64,000 bases of DNA from Thermococcus litoralis DSM 5473 (GTDB lineage Archaea > Methanobacteriota_B > Thermococci > Thermococcales > Thermococcaceae), in the NCBI RefSeq assembly GCF_000246985.2, contig NC_022084.1, positions 243,994 through 307,993 of the forward strand. Direction: 5' to 3'. Numbering within the stretch: the stretch's first letter is position 1; the number at the start of each line of letters is the position of its first letter. The notes under the pieces are model-generated. The model was not told the origin of the DNA, made no database searches, and was given only the letters and a program-made list of their open reading frames with translations. Positions 49,611 through 57,311 of this stretch are shown here, piece after piece. The position numbers and the translations under genes are program-made.

Positions 49611-50185
49611 AGGATTAGAGGAATCAAAAAAGGCGCTATTGCCGTTAAAATAAACCCATGTACAAAAGCAAGAAGGGTTATTTCCGTTCCCCCAAATTTT
49701 GCCATCAATGGAAGGGTTGTATCCATGGTAGTTGCGCCTCCCATGACTATCGCCTTCTCTTTTGAAACCTTCTTTACTGCCAGGGGATAGAAGATGATCG
49801 TTAGAATTTCCCTTGTTAAGTTTGCCAGAAATCCAATTACTCCATATATCGGAGAATAAGTTGCCAAGAGAGGACCTGTGAGAGAGTACCATCCAAAACC
49901 GGCAGAAATAGCTAATCCCCATTTGAGGGGAACCTTCAAAAGGAGAGATGCAGCTAAACCGCCGATCAATGATCCCAAAACAGTTGATGCAGGAAGTAAA
50001 ATAGCCATTTTGCCAAGTCGTTTAAGCTCTTCTCTTAATCCCTTGCTCTTTCCAATGTCGATGCCTATAATAAATATGAGAAGATAGAGCATGAGCTCGT
50101 AGAGGTTGCCAAACTCTAAGCTCGTGTACCTTCCAACGAGCATGCCAAGGAGGAGGGATGAGATTACCAGATAGAGAAAACTCAC
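49598..50185 (-). CDS. LysO/YbjE-like exporter, C-terminal part (split gene)
   Basis: A 195-residue membrane protein with about six helices. It matches the main domain of LysO-type lysine exporters (DUF340), with L-L-I-F-I-I-G-I-D-I-G-K-S near the start and G-G-A-T-T-M-D-T-T-L-P near residue 150. Its start overlaps the stop of an upstream 79-codon gene by four bases, and that gene encodes the missing N-terminal helices. Two coupled genes thus replace the single bacterial protein. The substrate in this organism is unproven. Confidence 0.8.
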   Translation of the reverse strand: MSFLYLVISSLLLGMLVGRYTSLEFGNLYELMLYLLIFIIGIDIGKSKGLREELKRLGKMAILLPASTVLGSLIGGLAASLLLKVPLKWGLAISAGFGWYSLTGPLLATYSPIYGVIGFLANLTREILTIIFYPLAVKKVSKEKAIVMGGATTMDTTLPLMAKFGGTEITLLAFVHGFILTAIAPFLIPLILQLL

Positions 50186-50421
50186 TCCCTCACCCCCAGC
50201 AGAGCTATGAAAAGGCTTCCGAGTATTGTAAAAGAGGCAAAAACGAGGGAAAAAATGAGAAGCTGGAGGGCATCTACTTCCACTCTGCCCGCTTCGACAC
50301 CCATGAAAAATATCAAAAACAGCAAAGCAATATTCATCGGCTTGTCCATGCTAGACTTTATTCTACCTCTGAGCAGATAACCTACAAAGACGCCCAGTAC
50401 AAGGGGGATGAAGATGTTCAT
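50182..50421 (-). CDS. LysO-like exporter, N-terminal part (split gene)
   Basis: A 79-residue protein with two to three membrane helices: I-P-L-V-L-G-V-F-V-G-Y-L-L, I-A-L-L-F-L-I-F-F-M-G-V-E-A-G, and L-I-F-S-L-V-F-A-S-F. F-F-M-G-V-E-A-G mirrors F-I-I-G-I-D-I-G in the partner, so the two subunits are related halves. The four-base overlap makes equal synthesis likely. A TATA-like A-T-T-A-A-T-A-T-T lies about 30 bases upstream. Confidence 0.78.
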   Translation of the reverse strand: MNIFIPLVLGVFVGYLLRGRIKSSMDKPMNIALLFLIFFMGVEAGRVEVDALQLLIFSLVFASFTILGSLFIALLGVRE

Positions 50422-50453
50422 GTCTTAACCAAGATACGTAAATATTAATAAAA

Positions 50454-51290
50454 TTATCGGACGCATTCGAGGGCTTTTTCGTAATCCTCTTTGCTCAATC
50501 TCCAGCCCATTGCACCGAAGTTCTCCTTAATGTGTTCCTTGTTTGCCGCTTTTGGAATTGCGACAACGTTTTCCTTCCATATGAGCCAGTTTAATGCAAC
50601 TTGAGCGGCGGTTTTGTTGTATTTTTTCCCTATCTCTGCCAAACACTCGTTTCTGGCTAGGGTTCCCTTTTCCAATGGGGTGTATGCCATCAACGTGATG
50701 CCCTCTCTCTTCATGTATTCCAGCAAGCCGCTCTCTTCTGGTCTTCGGTCTTTTAGAGAGTATTTTACTTGATTTACCACAATTTCGTATTTCCTCATAA
50801 CCTCCTGACTCCTCTTGAGAAGTTCAAGATCGAAGTTGCTAACGCCAATGTATCTGATGAGACCTTCATCTACAAGCTCCTCCAGGGCATGAAGGGTTTC
50901 TTCTATTTTCCTAAAGTCTTCAGTAGGCCAGTGAAGGAGATAGAGGTCTATGTAAGTGCCCAGTCTCTTTGCACTTACCCTTGCTGCTTTTTTGGCACTC
51001 TCGTATCCAAAATGGGTAGGCCAGATTTTGCTCACTATGAAAATATCTTCTCTTTCAAATCCCTCTATGGCTTTCCCAACGAGCTCTTCGCTGTGGCCAG
51101 AGGCGTAGAATTCCGCCGTGTCTATGAGGTTCATTCCGAGTTCAAGCCCGTATCTAAGAGCCTCTATGTGCTCTTTATCTCTTGAGTAGTCCGGACTCTC
51201 CCAGCCTCCTACCCCCCATGTACCCATTCCAATGGCTGTAACCTTGTCATCTCCAATTCTTTTTAGATCATTAAACGCCTTAACCCTCAT
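50454..51290 (-). CDS. Aldo/keto reductase
   Basis: A 278-residue NADPH-dependent aldo-keto reductase with a TIM-barrel fold. The catalytic tetrad fits D-T-A-E-F-Y (Asp, Tyr), V-S-K-I-W (Lys) and L-L-H-W (His). The C-terminal I-P-K-A cofactor motif is present. The start is ATG 51290 with GGAGGGA upstream, inside the end of the MIP18-like gene (11-base overlap). It probably reduces aldehydes; the natural substrate is unknown. Confidence 0.88.
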   Translation of the reverse strand: MRVKAFNDLKRIGDDKVTAIGMGTWGVGGWESPDYSRDKEHIEALRYGLELGMNLIDTAEFYASGHSEELVGKAIEGFEREDIFIVSKIWPTHFGYESAKKAARVSAKRLGTYIDLYLLHWPTEDFRKIEETLHALEELVDEGLIRYIGVSNFDLELLKRSQEVMRKYEIVVNQVKYSLKDRRPEESGLLEYMKREGITLMAYTPLEKGTLARNECLAEIGKKYNKTAAQVALNWLIWKENVVAIPKAANKEHIKENFGAMGWRLSKEDYEKALECVR

Positions 51291-51639
51291 TTTTATCCCT
51301 CCATTCCTCAAGTAAAAGTCCAATTTCATTATACACCTTAACGCTCCTAAAACCTTTTTCCCTTAATACTTCAATGATGTCTTTAATAATCCTCTTCTGC
51401 ACGTTCATGGCAATCGCCTGACAAAAATGACACTCGGGAGTAGTTCTAGCTAGGAAAAGCCATACCATAACCTTTTCATTCTCCACAGTTAAGCCATACA
51501 CTAAACCTTCATCCACTATATTAAGTTCCGTTTCCGGGTCTCTAACTTTTCTAAGCTCCTCCACAACATCTTTAACCTCAGGAGGAAGCTCCTTTAGGGT
51601 CCCCCTAGGTTTTTCTTTAAGGAAATCTAGAAATCCCAT
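51280..51639 (-). CDS. MIP18/DUF59-family protein with a Cys pair
   Basis: A 119-residue member of the family linked to iron-sulfur cluster assembly (SufT/Cia2-like). R-D-P-E-T-E-L-N-I-V-D-E-G-L-V is the family signature. T-T-P-E-C-H-F-C-Q supplies the conserved Cys region plus one extra Cys three residues on. It follows a paralog without these Cys residues and precedes the aldo-keto reductase. The start is ATG 51639, with GTG 51648 as alternative. Confidence 0.78.
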   Translation of the reverse strand: MGFLDFLKEKPRGTLKELPPEVKDVVEELRKVRDPETELNIVDEGLVYGLTVENEKVMVWLFLARTTPECHFCQAIAMNVQKRIIKDIIEVLREKGFRSVKVYNEIGLLLEEWRDKNEG

Positions 51640-51644
51640 CTTCC

Positions 51645-51965
51645 TCACTTCTTCTCAAATTTTGCAAGAAGGTTGTTTTTCATGTCATATATGTAAACCC
51701 TTGGAAACTTCACAAGGGCAAAGCGTTCCATTATATCACCAATTATCTTTGAATGAGCTATTGCAGCGCCCCCAATCATGTTGTAGTAGGCGTTGCTCTC
51801 CACAGCTAGCCATATCTTGAGGGTGTTATCACTAACGTCAAGTCCAGCTAAAAGACCGGCATCGAGTATATTCATCGTGCTTATTGGATCAATAACAGTG
51901 CTTAACTCCTCGAGAACTTCTTTGTATTCTTGAGGATACTCCCTATCCTTTCTATAAACTTTCAT
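51645..51965 (-). CDS. MIP18/DUF59-like paralog lacking the Cys
   Basis: A 106-residue protein aligned along its length with the next gene: I-D-P-I-S-T-M-N-I-L-D-A-G-L-L matches R-D-P-E-T-E-L-N-I-V-D-E-G-L-V. The Cys segment is replaced by A-Y-Y-N-M-I-G-G-A-A-I. It is probably a non-cluster-binding partner of the Cys-containing protein. The GGTGAGG site precedes the ATG. The arrangement suggests a two-subunit unit. Confidence 0.68.
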   Translation of the reverse strand: MKVYRKDREYPQEYKEVLEELSTVIDPISTMNILDAGLLAGLDVSDNTLKIWLAVESNAYYNMIGGAAIAHSKIIGDIMERFALVKFPRVYIYDMKNNLLAKFEKK

Positions 51966-52024
51966 TTTTCCTCACCACTTAAGAATTGGAGAGAATACAT
52001 AAAAACATTTTTGGACAAATTTGG

Positions 52025-53923
52025 TTAAACCTTTTTCACCTCTACCCAGGTTGAATGGAAAGCTGAGGCGTTTCCATATTTCTCCACGGTCTCATCGCTT
52101 GTAAGGAAGTTCACATTCCAGCCGAGCAGTCGAACCCAGAATGCCTTATAGAGAATCACGACTCCTTCGGGAACGTCTTCACTAATCTTCGCCACCGTTT
52201 TTATTTTTCCGTATTCGTTGAAAACCTCCACTTCATCGTTCTCCTTGATACCTCTCACCTTAGCATCCCTGGGGTTAATGTAGAGGTGAGGGTCAATTAT
52301 GTTGTAGGTGTTGTGATACTGGCTTGTGATTGTCAGCTTCCACGTTGGACTCAAAAGCTGGAGCCCTTTCCCTTTCAGCGGTTTATACTCGGGGAAAGGT
52401 GAAAGACCCCGCTTAAGAGCCCTCTGAGAGTAGAACTCTATCTTCCCACTTGGGGTGCCATATTTTCTTTCCTTTGCTTCAACTTTTACAAAGCCTTTCT
52501 TTTTGAGCTCCTTCAAGCTTAAACCGTTCATCTCCAAGACCTTTCTCACAACCTCTTCATCGCTTTCATAAAGGTAGGGATTCTCTATACCCATGGCTTT
52601 AGCGAGCATTCTAGTTACTTCACTGTTGCTCTTCCCATAGAGCCTCGTCACGGGCTCGTTTAATGCAACATAGCGGTGATAATAGGAATCCGCAATATCA
52701 AACCTCTCAAAGAACGTGTTCGCAGGTAAAACCACATGAGAATAAAGGGCTGTATCAGTTAAAAAGATGTCATGAGTCACGACAAACACATCGTTCTCTA
52801 TTATGGCACTTCTTAATCTGTTCTGATTCGGAAGCGAAGCCAGAGGATTAGCGTTGTATATGTAGAGGAACTTAATCTCACCATTCTCTATGTATTCGGC
52901 AAGCTTCATCTGGGGTACTCTTTTGACCGGTTTTGTTCTTAGAAAAGCTCCCTCCGCATAGCTTTTATCGATTGTTTTCATATCGTAGATAAAGCCAAAC
53001 TTATGTCCCACAAGAGCTGGGAGAATAGAAACAGCCCTCACGGCCTCCCCGCCATTGAGGGAACGTTGAAAACCATATCCGATGTGGATAACTCCCCTCT
53101 TCTCGGAATACTCGAAAGCAAACTCCTCTATTCTCTTCCTTCCAATTCCGGTTTCCTCGCTTACAAAGTCTAAGTTTATCTTTTTGAGATATTCCGTAAA
53201 CTCTTCAAACCCGTATACGTTTTCTCTTACGAAGTCCTTATCGTAGAGTTCGTTTTCAACGATTACCTTTGCAATTCCCAAGGCAAACAGAGCATCTGTG
53301 TTGGGCCTTATCTGGAAAAACTTTTCGCTCTTTTTTGCAGTCTCTGTTTTAACGACATCAACAACCCATTTTTCGAGGTTGTATTTTTTCGCAAACATGA
53401 ATCCATGGAGATTCGTCCAAAACGCATTTATCCCCCAGTACACGATAAGCTTTTGGTTCTTGAGATCTTCTGGGTCCATCCCCACAGCAGTCCCATAGAC
53501 GTCTTTTAAAGCCTCTTGACCGGCTCTATCGCATATTCCATAATCGAGCATTGCAGTGTTAAGATAATGGAAAAGCCTCAACGGGAAGGCATAATTAACA
53601 ACCCCTCTATCGCCGGCATAGTTATAAACAAGAACACTTTCGCTTCCATAGTTTTCTATTGTTTCCTTCAACTTGTCTGCAACAGCTTTGATAGCTTCGT
53701 CCCATTCTACCTCTTTGAATTTATCCTTCAGCATTTCCCTCATTAGCGGCTTTTTTAACCGCTCTTCGCTGTGGAACCACTTTGGCAGAAGAGCGCCCTT
53801 CGGACACAAAAAGCCCCTCGTTATTGGATGATCCGGATTCCCCTTAACAAAAAGCTTTCCATCTCTAAGCTCGCTTATAATTGCACAGGTGTCGTAGCAG
53901 TCCCTCATACAAACGCTGAACAT
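52025..53923 (-). CDS. Molybdopterin oxidoreductase (DMSO reductase family) with N-terminal [4Fe-4S] site
   Basis: A 632-residue bis-pterin molybdenum or tungsten enzyme. The N-terminal cluster motif C-M-R-D-C-Y-D-T-C with a fourth Cys in G-F-L-C-P-K-G is intact. D-Y-G-I-C-D-R-A-G, near residue 130, may give a Cys metal ligand, as in assimilatory-type members. The C-terminal molybdopterin-dinucleotide domain (N-P-R-D-A-K-V-R-G-I-K-E-N-D-E-V) is present. No Tat signal or electron-transfer subunit is visible, so it is cytosolic with an unknown electron partner. The start is ATG 53923 behind GGTG. Confidence 0.87.
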   Translation of the reverse strand: MFSVCMRDCYDTCAIISELRDGKLFVKGNPDHPITRGFLCPKGALLPKWFHSEERLKKPLMREMLKDKFKEVEWDEAIKAVADKLKETIENYGSESVLVYNYAGDRGVVNYAFPLRLFHYLNTAMLDYGICDRAGQEALKDVYGTAVGMDPEDLKNQKLIVYWGINAFWTNLHGFMFAKKYNLEKWVVDVVKTETAKKSEKFFQIRPNTDALFALGIAKVIVENELYDKDFVRENVYGFEEFTEYLKKINLDFVSEETGIGRKRIEEFAFEYSEKRGVIHIGYGFQRSLNGGEAVRAVSILPALVGHKFGFIYDMKTIDKSYAEGAFLRTKPVKRVPQMKLAEYIENGEIKFLYIYNANPLASLPNQNRLRSAIIENDVFVVTHDIFLTDTALYSHVVLPANTFFERFDIADSYYHRYVALNEPVTRLYGKSNSEVTRMLAKAMGIENPYLYESDEEVVRKVLEMNGLSLKELKKKGFVKVEAKERKYGTPSGKIEFYSQRALKRGLSPFPEYKPLKGKGLQLLSPTWKLTITSQYHNTYNIIDPHLYINPRDAKVRGIKENDEVEVFNEYGKIKTVAKISEDVPEGVVILYKAFWVRLLGWNVNFLTSDETVEKYGNASAFHSTWVEVKKV

Positions 53924-53932
53924 TGGAAACAC

Positions 53933-54493
53933 CTAATGGGAAATGCTCACCCTTCTAGCCGCTTCTCTCTGAACTAGAACATGCCCAAGGGTTCTCGGAA
54001 GAGTAACTAGATCTCCTGCCTTGAAGGGTCCATATTCCCTCAAGCGTTCGTCCATGACCTTTGGAATATCTTCGAGAATAAGGTAAGCCTCCCAAATCTG
54101 TTTTCCACTCTCTGGAATTTTTTCTTCGACTTCTTCTTCAACTATTTCAATGTCTTCCATGGGGATATGCTCCCTGTTCACAAACGCCAAAAGAATGGAG
54201 AAGATCTTCCTTTCTTCACCAACAAGGTTATGTGGTCTTCCTTCAAAGACCATGTCCACTATTTTATGAAGCCTTATGCGAAGTATTTCCTTGATAAGCT
54301 TTTCCGCAACATTCATCTCTGCAAGATACAATCTTTCCTCGATTTCTTCTCCCCTCTCCTTGGAAGACTCTGCCCTAAGCTTTAATGCCTTTACAAGGCT
54401 GTCGAACTCTTTGTAAAACTCTTCATCTAAGGAAGTTAATTCGTTTGAAGATAATTCCATCTCCAGAAGTTCCCTGAGCTTTGCGAGATCCAA
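53933..54493 (-). CDS. gins15: GINS complex subunit, Gins15/Sld5 type
   Basis: A 186-residue replisome factor that joins MCM and GAN/Cdc45 in the archaeal CMG helicase. A helical A domain (about 130 residues, with R-L-Y-L-A-E-M-N-V-A-E-K-L and N-L-V-G-E-E-R-K-I) is followed by the small beta-rich B domain (G-P-F-K-A-G-D-L-V-T-L-P), the order of the Sld5/Psf1 type. The start is probably TTG 54493, five bases after AGGTGG; GTG 54502 overlaps that site. It follows pcna with a 30-base gap. Confidence 0.87.
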   Translation of the reverse strand: MDLAKLRELLEMELSSNELTSLDEEFYKEFDSLVKALKLRAESSKERGEEIEERLYLAEMNVAEKLIKEILRIRLHKIVDMVFEGRPHNLVGEERKIFSILLAFVNREHIPMEDIEIVEEEVEEKIPESGKQIWEAYLILEDIPKVMDERLREYGPFKAGDLVTLPRTLGHVLVQREAARRVSISH

Positions 54494-54523
54494 TTTAACC
54501 ACCTAAAAAATAGTATGAGGAGG

Positions 54524-55273
54524 TCACTCCTCAACTCTCGGAGCAAGCAAGAACGTAAGCCTTCCCTCGTCCCTAATTGGATAGTCCATCTGGAGGGGCA
54601 TTTCGTTTCCGAATCTGAGAACGACTTCGTCAGCTTTTCCGATTCCTTTCACCATATCCGCGAGGTAGCTGACACCATAGGCGCTCCTAGTTTCTTCTTC
54701 AACTTCAAGGTCGAGTAAGCCTTCGTCTTCAAGCGTGAGCCTTATCTCGACCTCTTGAGTCTCCCCTTCTGCCCTCATAATGAACTCATTCTCTTTGGCA
54801 ATAAACTTTATGGAGTCACTAACAAGGGAGGCATCTTTAACTGCCTCCTTAAGAACCTCACCGAGAACGACTGCTTTTACAGTGAAAGGTAATTCGGGGA
54901 GCTCAAGCTCAAGCTCCTCAACTTCAATGAGGGGAAGTCTGAATGTCCTTTTTGCAGTTCCCTCAAGGGTTACCTCAAGGAAGTTTTCTTCTCCCTTCCT
55001 AAGGACAAGGATGTCTTTGCTCTTTCCTCTCTTGAGGATTTTCTTGAAGTGATCCATGTTAACGCCGATGGTTTCTTCTCCTTCAACGTCATATTTGCTG
55101 AAGATCCCGGCGGGGAGGTTGAGGTCAATCAAAACAACCCTGCTTGGATCCATGGCCCTCATTGATATGCCTTCCTCTGTAACCTTGAAGGCCGCCTCAT
55201 CGATTAAATTACTTGCCGTGTCAATCAAGCTTGCAAAATCCTTTGCCCCATCAAAAACTATCTCGAACGGCAT
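54524..55273 (-). CDS. pcn: DNA polymerase sliding clamp PCNA
   Basis: A 249-residue PCNA, the trimeric clamp for DNA polymerases, ligase, FEN1 and repair nucleases. Typical parts are F-E-I-V-F-D-G-A-K-D-F, the M-D-P-S-R-V-V-L-I-D loop, the interdomain connector after E-V-E-E-L-E-L, and the C-terminal F-L-L-A-P-R-V. GGAGGGAT, spanning the stop of the previous small gene, is the ribosome-binding site. EndoQ in this window ends in a PIP box that could bind this clamp. Confidence 0.97.
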   Translation of the reverse strand: MPFEIVFDGAKDFASLIDTASNLIDEAAFKVTEEGISMRAMDPSRVVLIDLNLPAGIFSKYDVEGEETIGVNMDHFKKILKRGKSKDILVLRKGEENFLEVTLEGTAKRTFRLPLIEVEELELELPELPFTVKAVVLGEVLKEAVKDASLVSDSIKFIAKENEFIMRAEGETQEVEIRLTLEDEGLLDLEVEEETRSAYGVSYLADMVKGIGKADEVVLRFGNEMPLQMDYPIRDEGRLTFLLAPRVEE

Positions 55274-55275
55274 CT

Positions 55276-55446
55276 TTATCCCTCCATATCGTTGAGAATT
55301 TTAGCCATCAACCTTATCCTTTCTTTACCTCTCCATAAATAAGTTTTTCCATTGTTCACATCGGGTATCCTTCTATATGCTTCGTCCAACTCCTTTAAAG
55401 CTTTTTCTACAAGGCGTTTAAGCACTTCTATTTCAAGTCTCTCCAT
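55276..55446 (-). CDS. 56-residue conserved-looking protein between TFS and PCNA genes
   Basis: A short gene in the replication operon. It encodes a charged helical protein: M-E-R-L-E-I-E-V-L-K-R-L-V-E-K-A, a central R-R-I-P-D-V-N-N-G-K-T-Y, and an R-L-M-A-K-I-L-N-D-M-E-G end. Its stop codon lies two bases before the PCNA start, and its last codons contain the PCNA ribosome-binding site, so PCNA translation is tied to it. Function is unknown; a clamp-related or structural role is only a guess from location. Confidence 0.75.
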   Translation of the reverse strand: MERLEIEVLKRLVEKALKELDEAYRRIPDVNNGKTYLWRGKERIRLMAKILNDMEG

Positions 55447-55457
55447 GAATTTCACCG

Positions 55458-55784
55458 CTATTCATAGCTTCTCCATGTGTAGCCACACTTTGTACAGCGG
55501 TAGAAGATCGTTGAAGGCTCATCTCCAGCCCTTGTCTGCATTTCCCACCAGTAGGCCTCATCGTTGCCACACTTTGGACAGGTTATCTTTACTTTTGGAA
55601 GTGTAGCTATGTCCTGCTCAATAACGGGGATGTCTTCTCTCTCGTGCTTGACCTTTTGGGTTATTTTGTATCTGTTTGCCGTCTCTGGATCAAGAGGTTC
55701 CTCATATCCACATTTCCTGCACACAAAGACTCCCTTCTTCTTATCTGGCAGCATTATGCTCCCACATTTTGGACAGAATTTCAT
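55458..55784 (-). CDS. tfs: Transcription elongation factor TFS
   Basis: A 108-residue homologue of TFIIS/Rpb9 that stimulates transcript cleavage by stalled RNA polymerase. The N-terminal zinc ribbon (C-P-K-C, C-R-K-C-G) and C-terminal zinc ribbon (C-P-K-C-G, C-T-K-C-G) flank the catalytic loop T-R-A-G-D-E-P-S-T, whose Asp-Glu pair is intact. It heads the operon TFS, small gene, pcn, gins15. Confidence 0.95.
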   Translation of the reverse strand: MKFCPKCGSIMLPDKKKGVFVCRKCGYEEPLDPETANRYKITQKVKHEREDIPVIEQDIATLPKVKITCPKCGNDEAYWWEMQTRAGDEPSTIFYRCTKCGYTWRSYE

Positions 55785-55900
55785 TCTCTCACCCCCAGTC
55801 TAAGACAAAATTGCCGAGATCGAAATAAAAAGTTTTGCTATGTTAGGGACACAAAGGGAAGAGTTTTTAAGATCACGCTAAAACTCAAAAATAAGAACAA

Positions 55901-55957
55901 CCGATGATGAGTGTCATCCCAGCCGAATGGTGACGAAGTTTTATCCCCACCTGAGGT
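55901..55957 (+). ncRNA. C/D box guide sRNA
   Basis: All four boxes are seen in order with archaeal spacing: C box ATGATGA (55904-55910), a 12-base guide, D'-like CCGA (55923-55926), a 3-base spacer, C'-like GTGACGA (55930-55936), a 14-base guide, and D box CTGA (55951-55954). CC before the C box and GG after the D box can pair as a terminal stem. A TATA element GTTTTTAAG (55863-55871) is about 30 bases upstream. D' is degenerate (CCGA for CUGA). It would direct 2'-O-methylation through L7Ae, Nop5 and fibrillarin; targets were not assigned. Confidence 0.78.
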
Positions 55958-55964
55958 GTAGAAA

Positions 55965-56423
55965 ATGTTCAAATTTTTCAAGAAGAAGAGGAAATATGGT
56001 GCCTTGATATATGTGAGCGAGCCTACGATTATTTACCATACCCAAACCGAAAGGGCGCTGCTGAGGGTTATTGAGGAGAAGCTTAATTCGAACAACTTTA
56101 TACTTCCTTCAGATTATGGGCTAAAGCCCACACACCACATGATAAAAGATGCAGAGATATTTGTTGCTATTGGGATAGTTGGTAAATTCACTTCTCTCGT
56201 TAGCCGGGAAATAAAAATCGCCCAAGAACTTAAGAAGAAAATTTACACCATAAATGTGGTGAGGAAAGGTAATGAGATTTACTACGATTTCTTTGAAGGC
56301 ATTCCCGATGATATGGAGTGGCTAAGCGAGGAAGAAACTCAAAAGCTCTACGAGGACTTTAGGGGCGAGGAATTCTCAGGTTTTATGAAAGTCTTCTTGG
56401 GGGACAGAAGAAGGCAATTTTAG
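55965..56423 (+). CDS. Protein of unknown function, Rossmann-like
   Basis: A 152-residue protein. After a basic M-F-K-F-F-K-K-K-R-K-Y start it has strand G-A-L-I-Y-V, a helix with R-A-L-L-R-V-I-E-E-K-L, I-K-D-A-E-I-F-V-A-I-G-I-V, and S-R-E-I-K-I-A-Q-E-L-K-K-K-I-Y-T-I-N-V. This layout recalls nucleoside-deoxyribosyltransferase-like or TIR-like flavodoxin folds, but no catalytic motif is certain. Its ribosome-binding site GAGGTG is part of the C/D sRNA end, so mRNA and sRNA may share a transcript. Confidence 0.6.
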   Translation: MFKFFKKKRKYGALIYVSEPTIIYHTQTERALLRVIEEKLNSNNFILPSDYGLKPTHHMIKDAEIFVAIGIVGKFTSLVSREIKIAQELKKKIYTINVVRKGNEIYYDFFEGIPDDMEWLSEEETQKLYEDFRGEEFSGFMKVFLGDRRRQF

Positions 56424-56522
56424 TAATTGTGCTTTTCACACTGGCTCCACTCCTCCAGAGGTACTTGAAGAGATAAGAAAAGACTTTTATTTTCTCTCCC
56501 TTATATCCCTTCGGTGATAAAA

Positions 56523-57311
56523 ATGGCAAAATTTTTTGTGCCTAAATCACATCCTAGGTATTGGAGCCTTTATTACAGGCATAAACTGGAGGAAGCTCTT
56601 GAAAAGGGCATTTTGGCTACGGCGGGGTTAATTGCCCATGGAAGGGGAGAAGCTTTTGATTACCTTATCGGAGAAACCACCATCGAACCAGCAGAAAAAG
56701 CCATGAAAGCCGCAATTGCAAAACTCCTCCTAGCTGAGCATCCGGTACTTTCAGTAAATGGAAACGTGGCAGCGCTGGTTCCAAAGGAAACAATAGAGCT
56801 TGCAAAGGCCCTCAATGCAAAACTTGAGATAAACCTCTTCTACCGGACAGAGGAAAGGGTTAGGGCAATAGCGGAAGAGCTCAAAAAATACGACCCGGAA
56901 ATTGAGCTTCTCGGCATAAACCCAACCAAAAGAATTCCAAACCTAGAAAGCGAAAGGGGCAAAGTTGATGAGAATGGCATATGGAAGGCAGACGTTGTCG
57001 TTGTACCATTGGAGGATGGAGACAGAACGGAAGCACTCGTAAAGATGGGCAAGTTCGTTATAACAGTTGATTTGAATCCTCTCTCACGGAGTGCAAGAAT
57101 GGCGGACATCACTATAGTTGACAACATAGTAAGGGCATACCCAAGAATGATCGAGCTGGCCAAGGAAATGAGAGAACTCCCTAGGAAGGAACTCGAAAAG
57201 ATAGTGGCGGAATACGACAACGGGAAGATACTCAGTGACGTTTTAATTCATATGAAGTCTAGACTAGAGAAACTAGCCGAAGAAGGTGTTTGGAGGAGAG
57301 AAAATCTTTAA
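56523..57311 (+). CDS. 4-phosphopantoate--beta-alanine ligase (phosphopantothenate synthetase)
   Basis: A 262-residue archaeal enzyme that condenses 4-phosphopantoate and beta-alanine with ATP, replacing bacterial pantothenate synthetase in CoA synthesis. The start V-P-K-S-H-P-R-Y-W-S-L-Y, A-G-L-I-A-H-G-R-G-E-A-F-D, N-G-N-V-A-A-L, and V-P-L-E-D-G-D-R-T-E-A-L are family hallmarks. The start is ATG 56523 after GGTGAT; GTG 56514 overlaps that site. Pantoate kinase is not nearby. Confidence 0.9.
   Translation: MAKFFVPKSHPRYWSLYYRHKLEEALEKGILATAGLIAHGRGEAFDYLIGETTIEPAEKAMKAAIAKLLLAEHPVLSVNGNVAALVPKETIELAKALNAKLEINLFYRTEERVRAIAEELKKYDPEIELLGINPTKRIPNLESERGKVDENGIWKADVVVVPLEDGDRTEALVKMGKFVITVDLNPLSRSARMADITIVDNIVRAYPRMIELAKEMRELPRKELEKIVAEYDNGKILSDVLIHMKSRLEKLAEEGVWRRENL

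Noticed and set aside
52025-53923. Selenocysteine-containing formate dehydrogenase
   Set aside because: The frame has no in-frame TGA at the ligand position; the candidate ligand is Cys, and no formate dehydrogenase partner subunits are adjacent.
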